A DNA stretch of 52,934 nucleotides, from NCBI GenBank assembly GCA_945869825.1, contig CAMBQF010000003.1, positions 1 through 52,934 on the forward strand, in the 5' to 3' direction. The notes under the pieces were generated by a model that saw nothing but the letters and a program-made list of their open reading frames with translations, made no database searches and had not been told where the DNA came from. A program made the position numbers and the translations under genes. Numbering within the stretch: position 1 is the stretch's first letter; each line of letters opens with the position of its first letter. Below, in pieces: positions 25,501 through 33,128 of the stretch. This stretch comes from Chitinophaga pinensis. Lineage in GTDB: Bacteria; Bacteroidota; Bacteroidia; CAMBQF01.

Positions 25501-25950
25501 TTCTTAGGCTTTATCATATTCGACTTTAGCTTCTCTATTGTAATGACGGGTGTGGGTATCTTTGCCCTATCGGGTATCGTTATCCGTAACGGTATATTAC
25601 TAATAGAATTTATTGATGAGCTGCGCCAGCGCGGCGAAACCATTCACGAAGCGGTGGTTGATGGCGGCGCAACCCGTTTAACACCTGTATTTTTAACAGC
25701 AGTATCGGCCATACTTGGTTTAATACCGTTAGCTATAGGTTTAAATATTGATTTTGCCGGGTTATTTACCCACTTCGACCCGCATTTCCACCTTGGTGGC
25801 GATAACGTTGCCTTCTGGGGCCCGTTAGCCTGGACAATGATATTTGGTTTAGTTATAGCAACCTTCTTAACCCTGTTAGTAGTGCCTACCATGTACATGA
25901 TGGCCTACAAAACCAAGCACAAAGTGTTGGGCTGGTTTAAGAAAAAATAG
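22582..25950 (+). CDS. RND-family efflux permease, HAE/AcrB-like
   Basis: 1122 residues, slightly longer than AcrB. Helix 1 is followed by the porter-domain motif FPDIVVPTISVVTIYPGATP with EDIENLITKPIE; the second helix bundle has the proton-relay aspartates in LGIIVDDAIVVIENT; the second half repeats the pattern with GIVIRNGILLIEFIDE. The double Asp indicates a hydrophobe/amphiphile exporter rather than a heavy-metal pump. Extra length lies in the membrane region around residues 490-540 (FRNLIIFGVLAIFGFL). It is the last gene of the TetR operon and ends at the terminator at 25983. Substrate unknown. Confidence 0.93.
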   Translation: MQMERLKELLVTNWAINNRTSVYVLTIIISLAGLFVFNSIPKEQFPDIVVPTISVVTIYPGATPEDIENLITKPIEKQLKSVSGIKKVTSNSIQDVSIITAEFKTDQKVIDCKNKVSDAVDKAKNDLPTDLDNDPQVQEFDFSEFPIMNINISGDLPLDRLKKYAEDLEDKIEGMPEITRVDIVGGLDREIQINVDLYKMQAAGITFGDIEGAVARENVNISGGDIRVDDQRRSLRVTGQFKNPKDIENIVVRSFQGTTVFLRDIATVTDGYKEKQDFARLDQKTVISMNVIKRSGENLIAASDKIQDIIQEFKATKFPKGLEVTITGDQSDNTRVSIADLINTIVIGFTLVLIVLMFFMGLSNAFFVALAVPLSSLIAFLFLPGLDYTLNVIVLFSFLLALGIIVDDAIVVIENTHRIYNKYDFDVVQAAKYAAGEVFIPVLAGTLTTIAPFFPLLFWPGIAGEFMGKLPVTLIITLGASLFVAFIMNPVFAVSFMKKGDHAELPPIRSLFRNLIIFGVLAIFGFLSGGYGFGNFMLFMIVMAVFYHFVLTRAIKSFQEKVWPKFIAGYRKVLVVFVKGYRPIFVVGITSVATLVTIFAYFSSEPRFEFFPSGDPNFAYVYIQAPLGTDAEVTDSITRIAEKRVYEVLGQKNPNVKSVIANVGLNAGDPQNPDRVPTPYKGKITVAFVKFSDRAAGFNTSEALNNIREKFKKEPIQGVSISVDKEANGPPVGKPVNMEISGDEFPVLLDLQEKVFKAVAKAKITGMEEFKSDLQLNKPEIIIDIDQEKAQREGVSKAQIGIDLRTALFGKEISKYKDANDDAPIQLRLTEDYRKKVEQLTNLQISFMDMASGRFKQLPLSSVVTVRYAQSYNGINRKNQKRVVSLSSNVENPDLTSNIVAQLNSVISTIDVPEGYEIKMTGAQEDQKETSDFLGVAFLAAILLMFFILVTQFNSVVKPMLIFSTIFFSLMGVFLGFIIFDFSFSIVMTGVGIFALSGIVIRNGILLIEFIDELRQRGETIHEAVVDGGATRLTPVFLTAVSAILGLIPLAIGLNIDFAGLFTHFDPHFHLGGDNVAFWGPLAWTMIFGLVIATFLTLLVVPTMYMMAYKTKHKVLGWFKKK

Positions 25951-25982
25951 TCCGGTTTTCATTTTAATAGATTTAGTAAAGC

Positions 25983-26018
25983 AAAAAAGCGCCGCATAGC
26001 AATATGCGGCGCTTTTTT
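25983..26018. terminator. Strong bidirectional terminator between the two efflux operons
   Basis: A 16-bp perfect stem (AAAAAAGCGCCGCATA / TATGCGGCGCTTTTTT) with a 4-base loop, A/T tracts on both sides. It serves the RND permease (plus) and the diheme gene (minus). Confidence 0.92.
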
Positions 26019-26037
26019 TATGCTGCTAAGCATATAT

Positions 26038-26511
26038 TTAGTTTACAAAAATCTTGTCTTCAGAAACACCATGGCAACTATTACAGGCGCCATTAGTTAT
26101 GGCACTACTCATATACTGTACATCGCCGCTGGTGCCAGTAATGCCTGGGTACAAACCGCTGCCAAAGTCTATATCTTCTGTAGTGTAAAAATTGCCTTTA
26201 GCATCAACCTCTATGGTGTATTTAAGTGTGCCAGTGCCATCGGGCCCTGTATATAGTTTAACTGTACCGTTTGGTTGAACGTTGGTAAACGCAGCATTGT
26301 AAACAGTGCCCGCCGCATTAAACCAACCTTCGCCCGCGCCGCCACTTTTATGGCAGTTCATACAATTTTGTCCCATGTTGTGGCTGTCGTCATCGCCGTA
26401 GCGAGATATGTTAGTTTCGTTTTCCTCGTTTTCCTTTTCGCAGCCCTGTATGGCTACCATGCCGCCAAATAAGGCAGTGAGCAATCCCATTGTAATTAAC
26501 TTTTTTTTCAT
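26038..26511 (-). CDS. Diheme cytochrome c-like lipoprotein
   Basis: 157 residues. Lipobox Cys 24 (VAIQGC) is followed by an acidic linker. There are two CxxCH heme-binding motifs, CMNCH at 50-54 and CNSCH at 143-147, one near each end. The roughly 85 residues between them are beta-rich (NAAGTVYNAAFTN, GTVKLYTGPDGTGTLKY), resembling a small transthyretin- or carboxypeptidase-regulatory-like sandwich. It is predicted to be an envelope-anchored electron carrier. It lies 44 bases downstream of the metal-pump adaptor on the same strand and could be cotranscribed. I do not recognise a named family. The domain arrangement (heme motif, beta domain, heme motif) is unusual. Confidence 0.75.
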   Translation of the reverse strand: MKKKLITMGLLTALFGGMVAIQGCEKENEENETNISRYGDDDSHNMGQNCMNCHKSGGAGEGWFNAAGTVYNAAFTNVQPNGTVKLYTGPDGTGTLKYTIEVDAKGNFYTTEDIDFGSGLYPGITGTSGDVQYMSSAITNGACNSCHGVSEDKIFVN

Positions 26512-26555
26512 GGTTTCTATTTTAAACTTGATAATTGCTTGTAGTAAAAAATTAT

Positions 26556-27686
26556 TTATTCCGATTTATTTTTTAAACTCATAAGTAAGGCATAAGCCCC
26601 CTTTATAGCAAAGCGGTAGTTATTTATGTCTTTATTTTTATCCGCAGGCACAATTTCAGTAAAGCCTCGCTCGCTGCTGCCGGGCAATACCTCAAACAAT
26701 TCAAATACCCCGGCTGATTTTTGTATAAATACGTAATGTTTGTTTTCAAATTCAACAATGGCATCATCTGGCAAGGCAGGCGCATTACTACTTTTAACCT
26801 CAACATTTGCATTCATATACATACCCGGTATCAGGCCCTTATCATACTCTTCAAAATGGCAATGCACCTCTACGCTACGCTCTACCGAAAGGCTTTTACC
26901 AATAAGGATAACCTCGCAGGTATATTTTTTATCGGCATTGTTAGTATAGGCATATACCTTTTGGCCAATGGTAAACTTGTTAAGGTCTTTTTCAAACACC
27001 GTTAGGTTAAGGTGTATGTCGGCAGGGTTTACAAGCTCAAACAACACATCGGCAGGGTTTACATATTTGCCAATGTTTACGTTTACCTTCGATACAAAAC
27101 CATCAATAGGTGAATATACGTTTATGCCACGCGATAGGTTATTCTCATTTAGGTTATCAGGGTTGATACCAATTAGCTTAAGCTTTTCGTACAACGATTT
27201 CATCAATATCTTCTGCGATTTATAGTCCGCTTCAGCCTGCTGAAAAACCTTGTCGCTGCTGGCTTTAGTGGCGTTTAAATCTTTCTGGCGAAAATACTCC
27301 CCTTCTATATATTTAAATTTAGCCTGTGCGTTCAGGTAATCCTGTTGAAGTTGAATATACTGCTGGTCTTCCATTACGGCAATAACATCGCCTTTGCCCA
27401 CATGCATACCCGGCAGCAACTTGGTGCTCTTTAAATACCCGCCCAACGGCACACTTACCGATACCATATTTTGGGGCGGCACATCAATAATACCATTTAC
27501 TTTTAGTATCGATGATAGGCTCTTCATTTCGGCTTTGCCCACTTGCACGTCTGCGTTTTTACTTTGCGCATCGGTAAGGGTAACTGTTGTGCCGCTTTCT
27601 TCTTTAGCAGATGTTTCATCGGCCTGCTTTGCTCCGCCGCAGGCGGTTAGCAATGATATGGCAATAAAAATTATATACTTGTTCAT
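26556..27686 (-). CDS. Metal-efflux RND periplasmic adaptor (CzcB/CusB-like)
   Basis: 376 residues. Lipobox Cys 16 (SLLTAC). The lipoyl half-motifs GGYLKSTKLLPGMHVGKGD and YSPIDGFVSKVNVNIGKYV flank an alpha hairpin, followed by beta-barrel and membrane-proximal domains. It belongs to the heavy-metal adaptor branch (CzcB/CusB). It starts 4 bases after the pump fusion gene ends, so the two are translated from one message. It lacks the extra N-terminal histidine-rich metal-binding domain seen in some CzcB and CusB proteins. Confidence 0.9.
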   Translation of the reverse strand: MNKYIIFIAISLLTACGGAKQADETSAKEESGTTVTLTDAQSKNADVQVGKAEMKSLSSILKVNGIIDVPPQNMVSVSVPLGGYLKSTKLLPGMHVGKGDVIAVMEDQQYIQLQQDYLNAQAKFKYIEGEYFRQKDLNATKASSDKVFQQAEADYKSQKILMKSLYEKLKLIGINPDNLNENNLSRGINVYSPIDGFVSKVNVNIGKYVNPADVLFELVNPADIHLNLTVFEKDLNKFTIGQKVYAYTNNADKKYTCEVILIGKSLSVERSVEVHCHFEEYDKGLIPGMYMNANVEVKSSNAPALPDDAIVEFENKHYVFIQKSAGVFELFEVLPGSSERGFTEIVPADKNKDINNYRFAIKGAYALLMSLKNKSE

Positions 27687-27690
27687 GTTG

Positions 27691-30600
27691 TTACTTGTTT
27701 GTTAGTGCGTTTAAATCAATCACACTAAGGTTTAGCGCCTTTACGGCGTCTAAATAATCACTTTGGGTGGCAATGGCCTGGTTAATCAGCATTACCCAGT
27801 CCAGATAATTAATATCGCCACCTTGTAACTGAGTGCTGGCTGTTTTAATAATGGTATCAGCATAGCCGAGGGCGCTGCCCTCATAATAATCTACCGCCTG
27901 CTTGTTCTTTGTGTAATTGGCCAATGCCTGGCTGTAGGCTGTTTGCAAAGAGTTTACCCCCGACAGGTAGTTGTATTGCGCAATTTGCTTGTCTATTTTC
28001 AATGCGCCAATTTTTGCTTTTTGTGCGCCAAAAAACAAGGGAATACCCAAGCCAAATTGCGCCGACTGAAAACGGTAAGTAGTAGTGTAGGCTTTATTAT
28101 CGGCACCTATACCTCGTATACTCATGTTGCTGTAGCCCAAGCTAATATCAGGCAACAGGCCTGCCTTTTCTGTTTTTAGGCGGTAAAGGCTTACCTGCTC
28201 TTGTTGTTTTAAGTAGCCAGCCAGCGGGTGCTGCATAAGGGTGCTGCTATCAACCACCATAGGCAATTCAATTTTAAATTGCGGTTGGTAGGGTATATAA
28301 TCCACGCCGGTATTAAGCAGATAATTAAGTTGCTTTTGAAGCACAACATAGTCTTGCTGCAACTGGGTAAGTTGCAGGTTTACTTTGCCTTTAAGGTTAT
28401 CGGCAGTGGTCTTTTCCAAGATGTTGCTTTCGCCCTTGTTAAAGCGTTGCGTACTTTTTATTAAAAACTCAGTAAAAAGGCTATCGGCACGTTGCAAAAG
28501 TTTCTTCTTCTGGTCTAAAAAGAGCAACTCATAAAACACCGCAGACACCTGCTTCTTCAAATCGTTCTGCTTAATGGCTACTGCCAGTTGCCCGCCTTTA
28601 TACTCCTCATTAAGCAACTGCTTTTGGGTGCTGTAAACAGTAGGAAATTTTATGGTTTGAGAAATACTAAAACGGGTATCGTTATACACACTGTTTATTT
28701 GCCCATACTCGCCTATAACAGCGGTAGATTGTAGGTTCCACGCGGTGCCTTTTAACTTGCCCAGATAGTCGGTTTGCAGGTTTTGTGCACGCAGGCTTAC
28801 GTTGTTTTTCAAAGCGGTATCAATAGCCGCTTGCAGCGTTAAAGTTTGCTGCCCATAGCTTGCTGTAGAGCCAAAACTCATAAAGCCGATAACGGTTAGC
28901 CCTGCTACAATATGCTTTTTAACTTTAAAACCACTCTCAAACAAAATGTACAGTATGGGTAATACAAAAAGGGTAAGCAAGGTGGCCAGTAACAGCCCGC
29001 CAATAACTACCGTAGCTAACGGACGCTGCACCTCTGCACCTGCCCCGTTGCTAACGGCCATAGGCAAAAAGCCCAGCGATGCCACAAAGGCTGTCATAAG
29101 CACTGGCCTAAGCCTAACTTTGGTGCCTTGAGTAACAATGCGCTTAACATCCTTTAGCCCTTCGGCACGCAGGCGGTTAAACTCGGCAATAAGTACAATG
29201 CCATTTAGCACCGCCACGCCAAACAAGGCAATAAAGCCCACCCCGGCTGATATACTAAACGGTAAGCCCCTTGCTGCAAGCGCAAATATGCCACCAACAG
29301 CAGACAGCGGAATAGCCGTGTAAATAAGTAAGCCCTGTTTAATAGAGCCAAATGCAAAATACAGCATAAGAAATATGAGTAGTAACGATATGGGAACGGC
29401 AATGCTTAAGCGCTTTTTAGCCGCATTCAGGTTTTCAAACGCGCCACCATAATCTATACGGTAGCCACGTGGGAGTTTGATGTCGGAAGTAACCTTGGCC
29501 TGCAACTCAGTTACAATACTTTGTACATCGCGCCCACGAACGTTAAAGCCAACGATTATGCGCCTTTTAGACCCCTCGCGTTGAATTTGGTTAGGGCCGT
29601 TTTTGCTTACAATACTTGCCAACTGGTATAAGGGCACTTGTGTGCCTTGCCTGGTAGGTATCAGCAGGTTTTCTACATCAGTAATGTTACTGCGTTTTTC
29701 AACTTGTAGCCGCACTACCATATCAAACCTTTTTTCACCCTCAAACACCAAACCCGCACTTTGTCCAGCAAAGGCGGTGTTTACCACCTTGTTTACATCG
29801 CTAATATTAAGGCCGTACTGTGCCATTGCACTACGATTGTAGCTAATTATAATTTGCGGCATACCGCCAACGGGTTCAACAAATATATCTTTAGCACCAT
29901 CAATAGTACCAGCTGCTTCGCCCAGCTTTTGGGCAAATAAGGCAAGGCTATCCATATTGTCGCCAAATATTTTACAAACTACATCCTGGCGCGCCCCCGT
30001 CATCAACTCGTTAAAACGCATTTGCACGGGGTATTGAAAGCCTGTGGTTAAACCGGGCACAGCTTCCAGTTCTTTGCTCATTTTATCGGCCAGTTCATTA
30101 AATGTTTGGGCTGATGTCCACTCGCTTTTGTCTTTCAGTATTATCATCATGTCTGATGCTTCAATAGGCATAGGGTCTGTGGGAATTTCGCCGCTGCCTG
30201 TTTTGGTTACCACTTTTTGTACTTCAGGAAATTTTTCGAGCAGAATATGCGATGCCTTTTGCGTAGCCTCAATATTTGCTGTAAGGTTGCTACCGGTAAG
30301 CAGGCGGCATTCAACGGCAAAATCGCCTTCTTCTAAACTAGGTATAAACTCGCCGCCTAAAAAGGTTAGCGTTACTACCGCACCAATAAATAAAGCAATA
30401 GTAACAGCTAAAATGGTTTTAGGGAAATTTAATGCCCTTGTAAGTGTTTTTTGGTATAATCGCCCTATGCCCTCCATGATCCTGTCGGATATTGTTTTTT
30501 TATGGCTGATTTTTTTGCTTAAAAACAGCGCGCTAAAGGCAGGTATATAGGTTAGCGAGAGGATGAAAGCACCCAACAGTGCAAAGGCTACTGTTTGAGC

Positions 30601-32040
30601 CATGGGCTTAAACATTTTACCCTCTATGCCCTGCAATGTAAATATGGGCAGGTATACTATTAAAATTATTATTTGTCCAAAAACAGCGCTATTCATCATC
30701 CGCCCCGCCGATTGGTTAACCTCGGTATCCATATCGCCCTGGGTTAGCTTGCTTACCTGACTGAATTTTTTGCTATGGGTAAGCGTGTGCATTACAGCCT
30801 CTACAATAATTACCGCCCCATCTACAATAAGACCAAAATCTAACGCGCCAAGGCTCATCAGGTTGCCGCTAACGCCAAACAGGTTCATCATAATTATGGC
30901 AAACAACATAGCCAGCGGTATTACCGATGCCACCAATAGCCCTGCCCTAAAATTGCCTAAGAAAAGCACCAGCACAAAAATCACAATCAACGCACCTTCC
31001 AGTAGGTTTTTCTCTACAGTGCCGATGGCATTGTTTACCATTTTGGTTCGGTCTAAAAAAGGTTCTATTACCACCCCTTCAGGCAGGTCTTTCTTAATTA
31101 ATTCAATCCGCTCTTTTACATCTTTAATAACGCTGCTACTGTTGCCGCTCTTTACCATCATCACCACACCGCCGGCTACCTCGCCCATGTCATTATAGCA
31201 CAATGCGCCATAGCGTATGGCATTACCAAAGCGCACATCAGCCACATCGCGAATAAATAGCGGGGTGCCATTTTCTGTGCTTTTTACCTGTATGCTTTCA
31301 ATATCGGCAAGGGTGCCCACTAAGCCTTCGGTACGTATGTACTGCACAGTAGGGCCTTTTTCAATGTAGGCTCCGCCGGTATTCTGGTTGTTATTCTCCA
31401 GCGCGCTAAAAATATCAGCAATGGTTACCCCATACGATTTTAGCTTATCGGCATTTACAGCAATTTCGTACTGCTTAAGCTTGCCGCCAAAGCTGCTTAC
31501 ATCGGCCACACCGGCTACGCCTAGTAGTTGGCGACGCACCGTCCAATCTTGTATAGTGCGCAACGCTGTGGCATCATACTTATTCTCATATCCCTCTTTG
31601 GGCCTTACAACGTATTGATAAATCTCGCCAAGGCCGGTAGTTACCGGGCCCATTTCGGGCAAGTCTACCCCCGGGGGCATAAGCGGTTGCACTTTTACAA
31701 GGCGTTCGCTAACCTGCTGGCGCGCCCAGTAAACATCTACATCATCAGTAAAAACCAACGTAACCACCGATAAACCAAAACGCGAAAAGCTACGCATTTC
31801 CATTAAGCCCGGTATGTTGGCGTTAGCCTGCTCTATTGGGTAAGTAATAAGCCGCTCAATATCGGTAGCGCCCATAGCGGGAGCTACAGTAATAACCTGC
31901 ACCTGATTGTTGGTAATATCGGGCACGGCATCTATGGGTAAACGCGTTACCTCGTAACTGCCATAGCCAATAAGGCCAATAACAAACAGGGCAATTATCA
32001 GCTTATTTTTAACTGAAAATTGAATTATCCGGTTTAGCAT
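27691..32040 (-). CDS. czcA: CzcA-type heavy-metal RND pump fused to a TolC-like outer-membrane factor
   Basis: 1449 residues, about 400 more than a normal CzcA. Residues 1 to about 1040 are an HME-RND permease: LPIDAVPDITNNQVQV after helix 1, and near residue 405 the motif DFGLIVDGAVIIVE, whose Asp, Asp and Glu spacing matches the essential proton-relay residues of CzcA. This favours Zn2+, Co2+ or Cd2+ over the copper-type CusA. From about 1065 the protein is a TolC-like factor starting TLTLQAAIDTALKNN. Between them lies KKHIVAGLTVIGFMSFG with STASYGQQ, which looks like a complete signal peptide. Such fusions are recurrent in Bacteroidota. It replaces a separate CzcC in this operon. Confidence 0.93.
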   Translation of the reverse strand: MLNRIIQFSVKNKLIIALFVIGLIGYGSYEVTRLPIDAVPDITNNQVQVITVAPAMGATDIERLITYPIEQANANIPGLMEMRSFSRFGLSVVTLVFTDDVDVYWARQQVSERLVKVQPLMPPGVDLPEMGPVTTGLGEIYQYVVRPKEGYENKYDATALRTIQDWTVRRQLLGVAGVADVSSFGGKLKQYEIAVNADKLKSYGVTIADIFSALENNNQNTGGAYIEKGPTVQYIRTEGLVGTLADIESIQVKSTENGTPLFIRDVADVRFGNAIRYGALCYNDMGEVAGGVVMMVKSGNSSSVIKDVKERIELIKKDLPEGVVIEPFLDRTKMVNNAIGTVEKNLLEGALIVIFVLVLFLGNFRAGLLVASVIPLAMLFAIIMMNLFGVSGNLMSLGALDFGLIVDGAVIIVEAVMHTLTHSKKFSQVSKLTQGDMDTEVNQSAGRMMNSAVFGQIIILIVYLPIFTLQGIEGKMFKPMAQTVAFALLGAFILSLTYIPAFSALFLSKKISHKKTISDRIMEGIGRLYQKTLTRALNFPKTILAVTIALFIGAVVTLTFLGGEFIPSLEEGDFAVECRLLTGSNLTANIEATQKASHILLEKFPEVQKVVTKTGSGEIPTDPMPIEASDMMIILKDKSEWTSAQTFNELADKMSKELEAVPGLTTGFQYPVQMRFNELMTGARQDVVCKIFGDNMDSLALFAQKLGEAAGTIDGAKDIFVEPVGGMPQIIISYNRSAMAQYGLNISDVNKVVNTAFAGQSAGLVFEGEKRFDMVVRLQVEKRSNITDVENLLIPTRQGTQVPLYQLASIVSKNGPNQIQREGSKRRIIVGFNVRGRDVQSIVTELQAKVTSDIKLPRGYRIDYGGAFENLNAAKKRLSIAVPISLLLIFLMLYFAFGSIKQGLLIYTAIPLSAVGGIFALAARGLPFSISAGVGFIALFGVAVLNGIVLIAEFNRLRAEGLKDVKRIVTQGTKVRLRPVLMTAFVASLGFLPMAVSNGAGAEVQRPLATVVIGGLLLATLLTLFVLPILYILFESGFKVKKHIVAGLTVIGFMSFGSTASYGQQTLTLQAAIDTALKNNVSLRAQNLQTDYLGKLKGTAWNLQSTAVIGEYGQINSVYNDTRFSISQTIKFPTVYSTQKQLLNEEYKGGQLAVAIKQNDLKKQVSAVFYELLFLDQKKKLLQRADSLFTEFLIKSTQRFNKGESNILEKTTADNLKGKVNLQLTQLQQDYVVLQKQLNYLLNTGVDYIPYQPQFKIELPMVVDSSTLMQHPLAGYLKQQEQVSLYRLKTEKAGLLPDISLGYSNMSIRGIGADNKAYTTTYRFQSAQFGLGIPLFFGAQKAKIGALKIDKQIAQYNYLSGVNSLQTAYSQALANYTKNKQAVDYYEGSALGYADTIIKTASTQLQGGDINYLDWVMLINQAIATQSDYLDAVKALNLSVIDLNALTNK

Positions 32041-32043
32041 AGC

Positions 32044-32532
32044 TTAGTCCTCAACATCTGTTTGATCAATAGCCCCGGCAGCGCTTGTTGCGCCTCCTGC
32101 TATTTCGGTATGGCGAATTTGCCCGCCATAATAGCCCGCTCTTGCCATTGCTGCAAAAGCCAAAACTGTTAAAATCGTACAGGCTATAAACAGGCTTTTG
32201 CGCACAGGCAATTTGCGTATGCTAAAAAACAAGTAAATAGCACATAGCAAGCCTGAGGCCAATGTTAATATTAGTGCAGGCTTTGCAGCATCTTCGTGGG
32301 TATGGATAGAATCTTTAGTAACGCCCGGAATTTTTTTGGCGGTATGTTCTGCGCTCTCGCCGGTGTTGTTAACTACCATGGCGCTCACTGCCAATACTAT
32401 TACAAGGCCGGCAGCAAAATCTTTAAACTTGGGGTTGTTTTTTACTATGGCCCAAACCATAATTGCGCTTGTTATTAACGTGCCCACAATGGGGAAGTGT
32501 GTTAACAGCAAATGAATGTGTGTAGCGTTCAT
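32044..32532 (-). CDS. Hypothetical four-helix membrane protein of the metal efflux operon
   Basis: 162 residues from ATG 32532; the longer reading frame up to 32601 adds a non-conserved stretch that I reject. Four membrane helices with histidines at their ends (THIHLLLTHFPIVG at the start, HTHEDAAKP between helices 2 and 3, QIRHTEI at the end). The opening HLLLTHFPIVG recalls DUF2231-type membrane proteins. It lies 3 bases upstream of the CzcA fusion gene, so it is almost certainly cotranscribed. The histidines could bind metal or heme, but no function is established. Confidence 0.75.
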   Translation of the reverse strand: MNATHIHLLLTHFPIVGTLITSAIMVWAIVKNNPKFKDFAAGLVIVLAVSAMVVNNTGESAEHTAKKIPGVTKDSIHTHEDAAKPALILTLASGLLCAIYLFFSIRKLPVRKSLFIACTILTVLAFAAMARAGYYGGQIRHTEIAGGATSAAGAIDQTDVED

Positions 32533-32622
32533 TGCTAAATAATTTAATACTGTTAAAATGATAGTTTCCGCGTAAACAGAAAGGCAACCTGTGCAAGGCA
32601 AAACCTAAATCAGAAAAAATTA

Positions 32623-33009
32623 TTAGCAGCTTTTGGGCGGTTGCCAAATGGATGAAAGGTATTGCGAAGACACAAGGGTTTCATCAATTAAAATATGGCT
32701 TATGTACGAATGTTCGATTGGGTTGATGCTAAACTTATGGTTGACCGCCGGAAGGGCGTTCATAACCGTAGCAATAGAATGGTCGTGGGTTTTAAAGGGG
32801 AGTTGCTGGTCGCGTTTGTAATCAGCATCCTGCTCATCGCCACTAAAATAATGCTCGTTGATATAGGCCAAAAAATCAAGCGATTTATCGGTTTGCTTAT
32901 GCTCGAAAAAGTGCTGCACCAACACCGGAGCCTTGAGCAACTGGTGCATTGGCGTAGCCGAAAATAGCACGACACCCAAAAACAATATGGCAATTATCCT
33001 TTTCAACAA
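32623..33009 (-). CDS. Hypothetical histidine-rich protein, first gene of the metal efflux operon
   Basis: About 128 residues. No ATG is available near the N-terminus. I place the start at TTG 33009 (33006 is equally possible); an upstream TTG at 33015 overlaps the -7 element. An N-terminal hydrophobic segment (LKRIIAILFLGVVLFSA) is a signal peptide or anchor. The rest contains many histidines (HQ, HFFEHK, EHYF, THDHS, HKF, HSYISH) and ends in PPKSC. Small proteins like this are found ahead of metal efflux genes in related bacteria. A periplasmic metal-binding role is an inference only. Confidence 0.65.
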   Translation of the reverse strand: MLKRIIAILFLGVVLFSATPMHQLLKAPVLVQHFFEHKQTDKSLDFLAYINEHYFSGDEQDADYKRDQQLPFKTHDHSIATVMNALPAVNHKFSINPIEHSYISHILIDETLVSSQYLSSIWQPPKSC

Positions 33010-33012
33010 TAG

Positions 33013-33043
33013 CAAATTTAACTTATTAAACCCGCAAAGGCAA
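33013..33043 (-). promoter_or_regulatory. Probable promoter of the metal efflux operon
   Basis: The minus strand has TTG (33043-33041), 20 bases, then TAAATTTG (33020-33013), a full -7 match. The element ends 3-6 bases before the TTG starts at 33009/33006. No clear operator repeat is visible and no regulator gene adjoins. Confidence 0.5.
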
Positions 33044-33080
33044 TTTCCGCAAAAAATTCAGAATGATTTTAAATAGACCA

Positions 33081-33115
33081 AAAAAAAAGCCCGACTAAAA
33101 ATCGGGCTTTTTTTT
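33081..33115 (-). terminator. Terminator of recQ
   Basis: A stem of 13 or more bp, A-tract plus GCCCGA pairing with TCGGGC plus T-tract, around a 7-base loop. It is 14 bases past the recQ stop and symmetric enough to act in both directions. Confidence 0.88.
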
Positions 33116-33128
33116 ATTTGTTGAGGCT

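Noticed and set aside
30044-30550. A 168-codon plus-strand open frame within the CzcA fusion
   Set aside because: It is antisense to a fully conserved RND pump, has no protein-like features and lacks a promoter.
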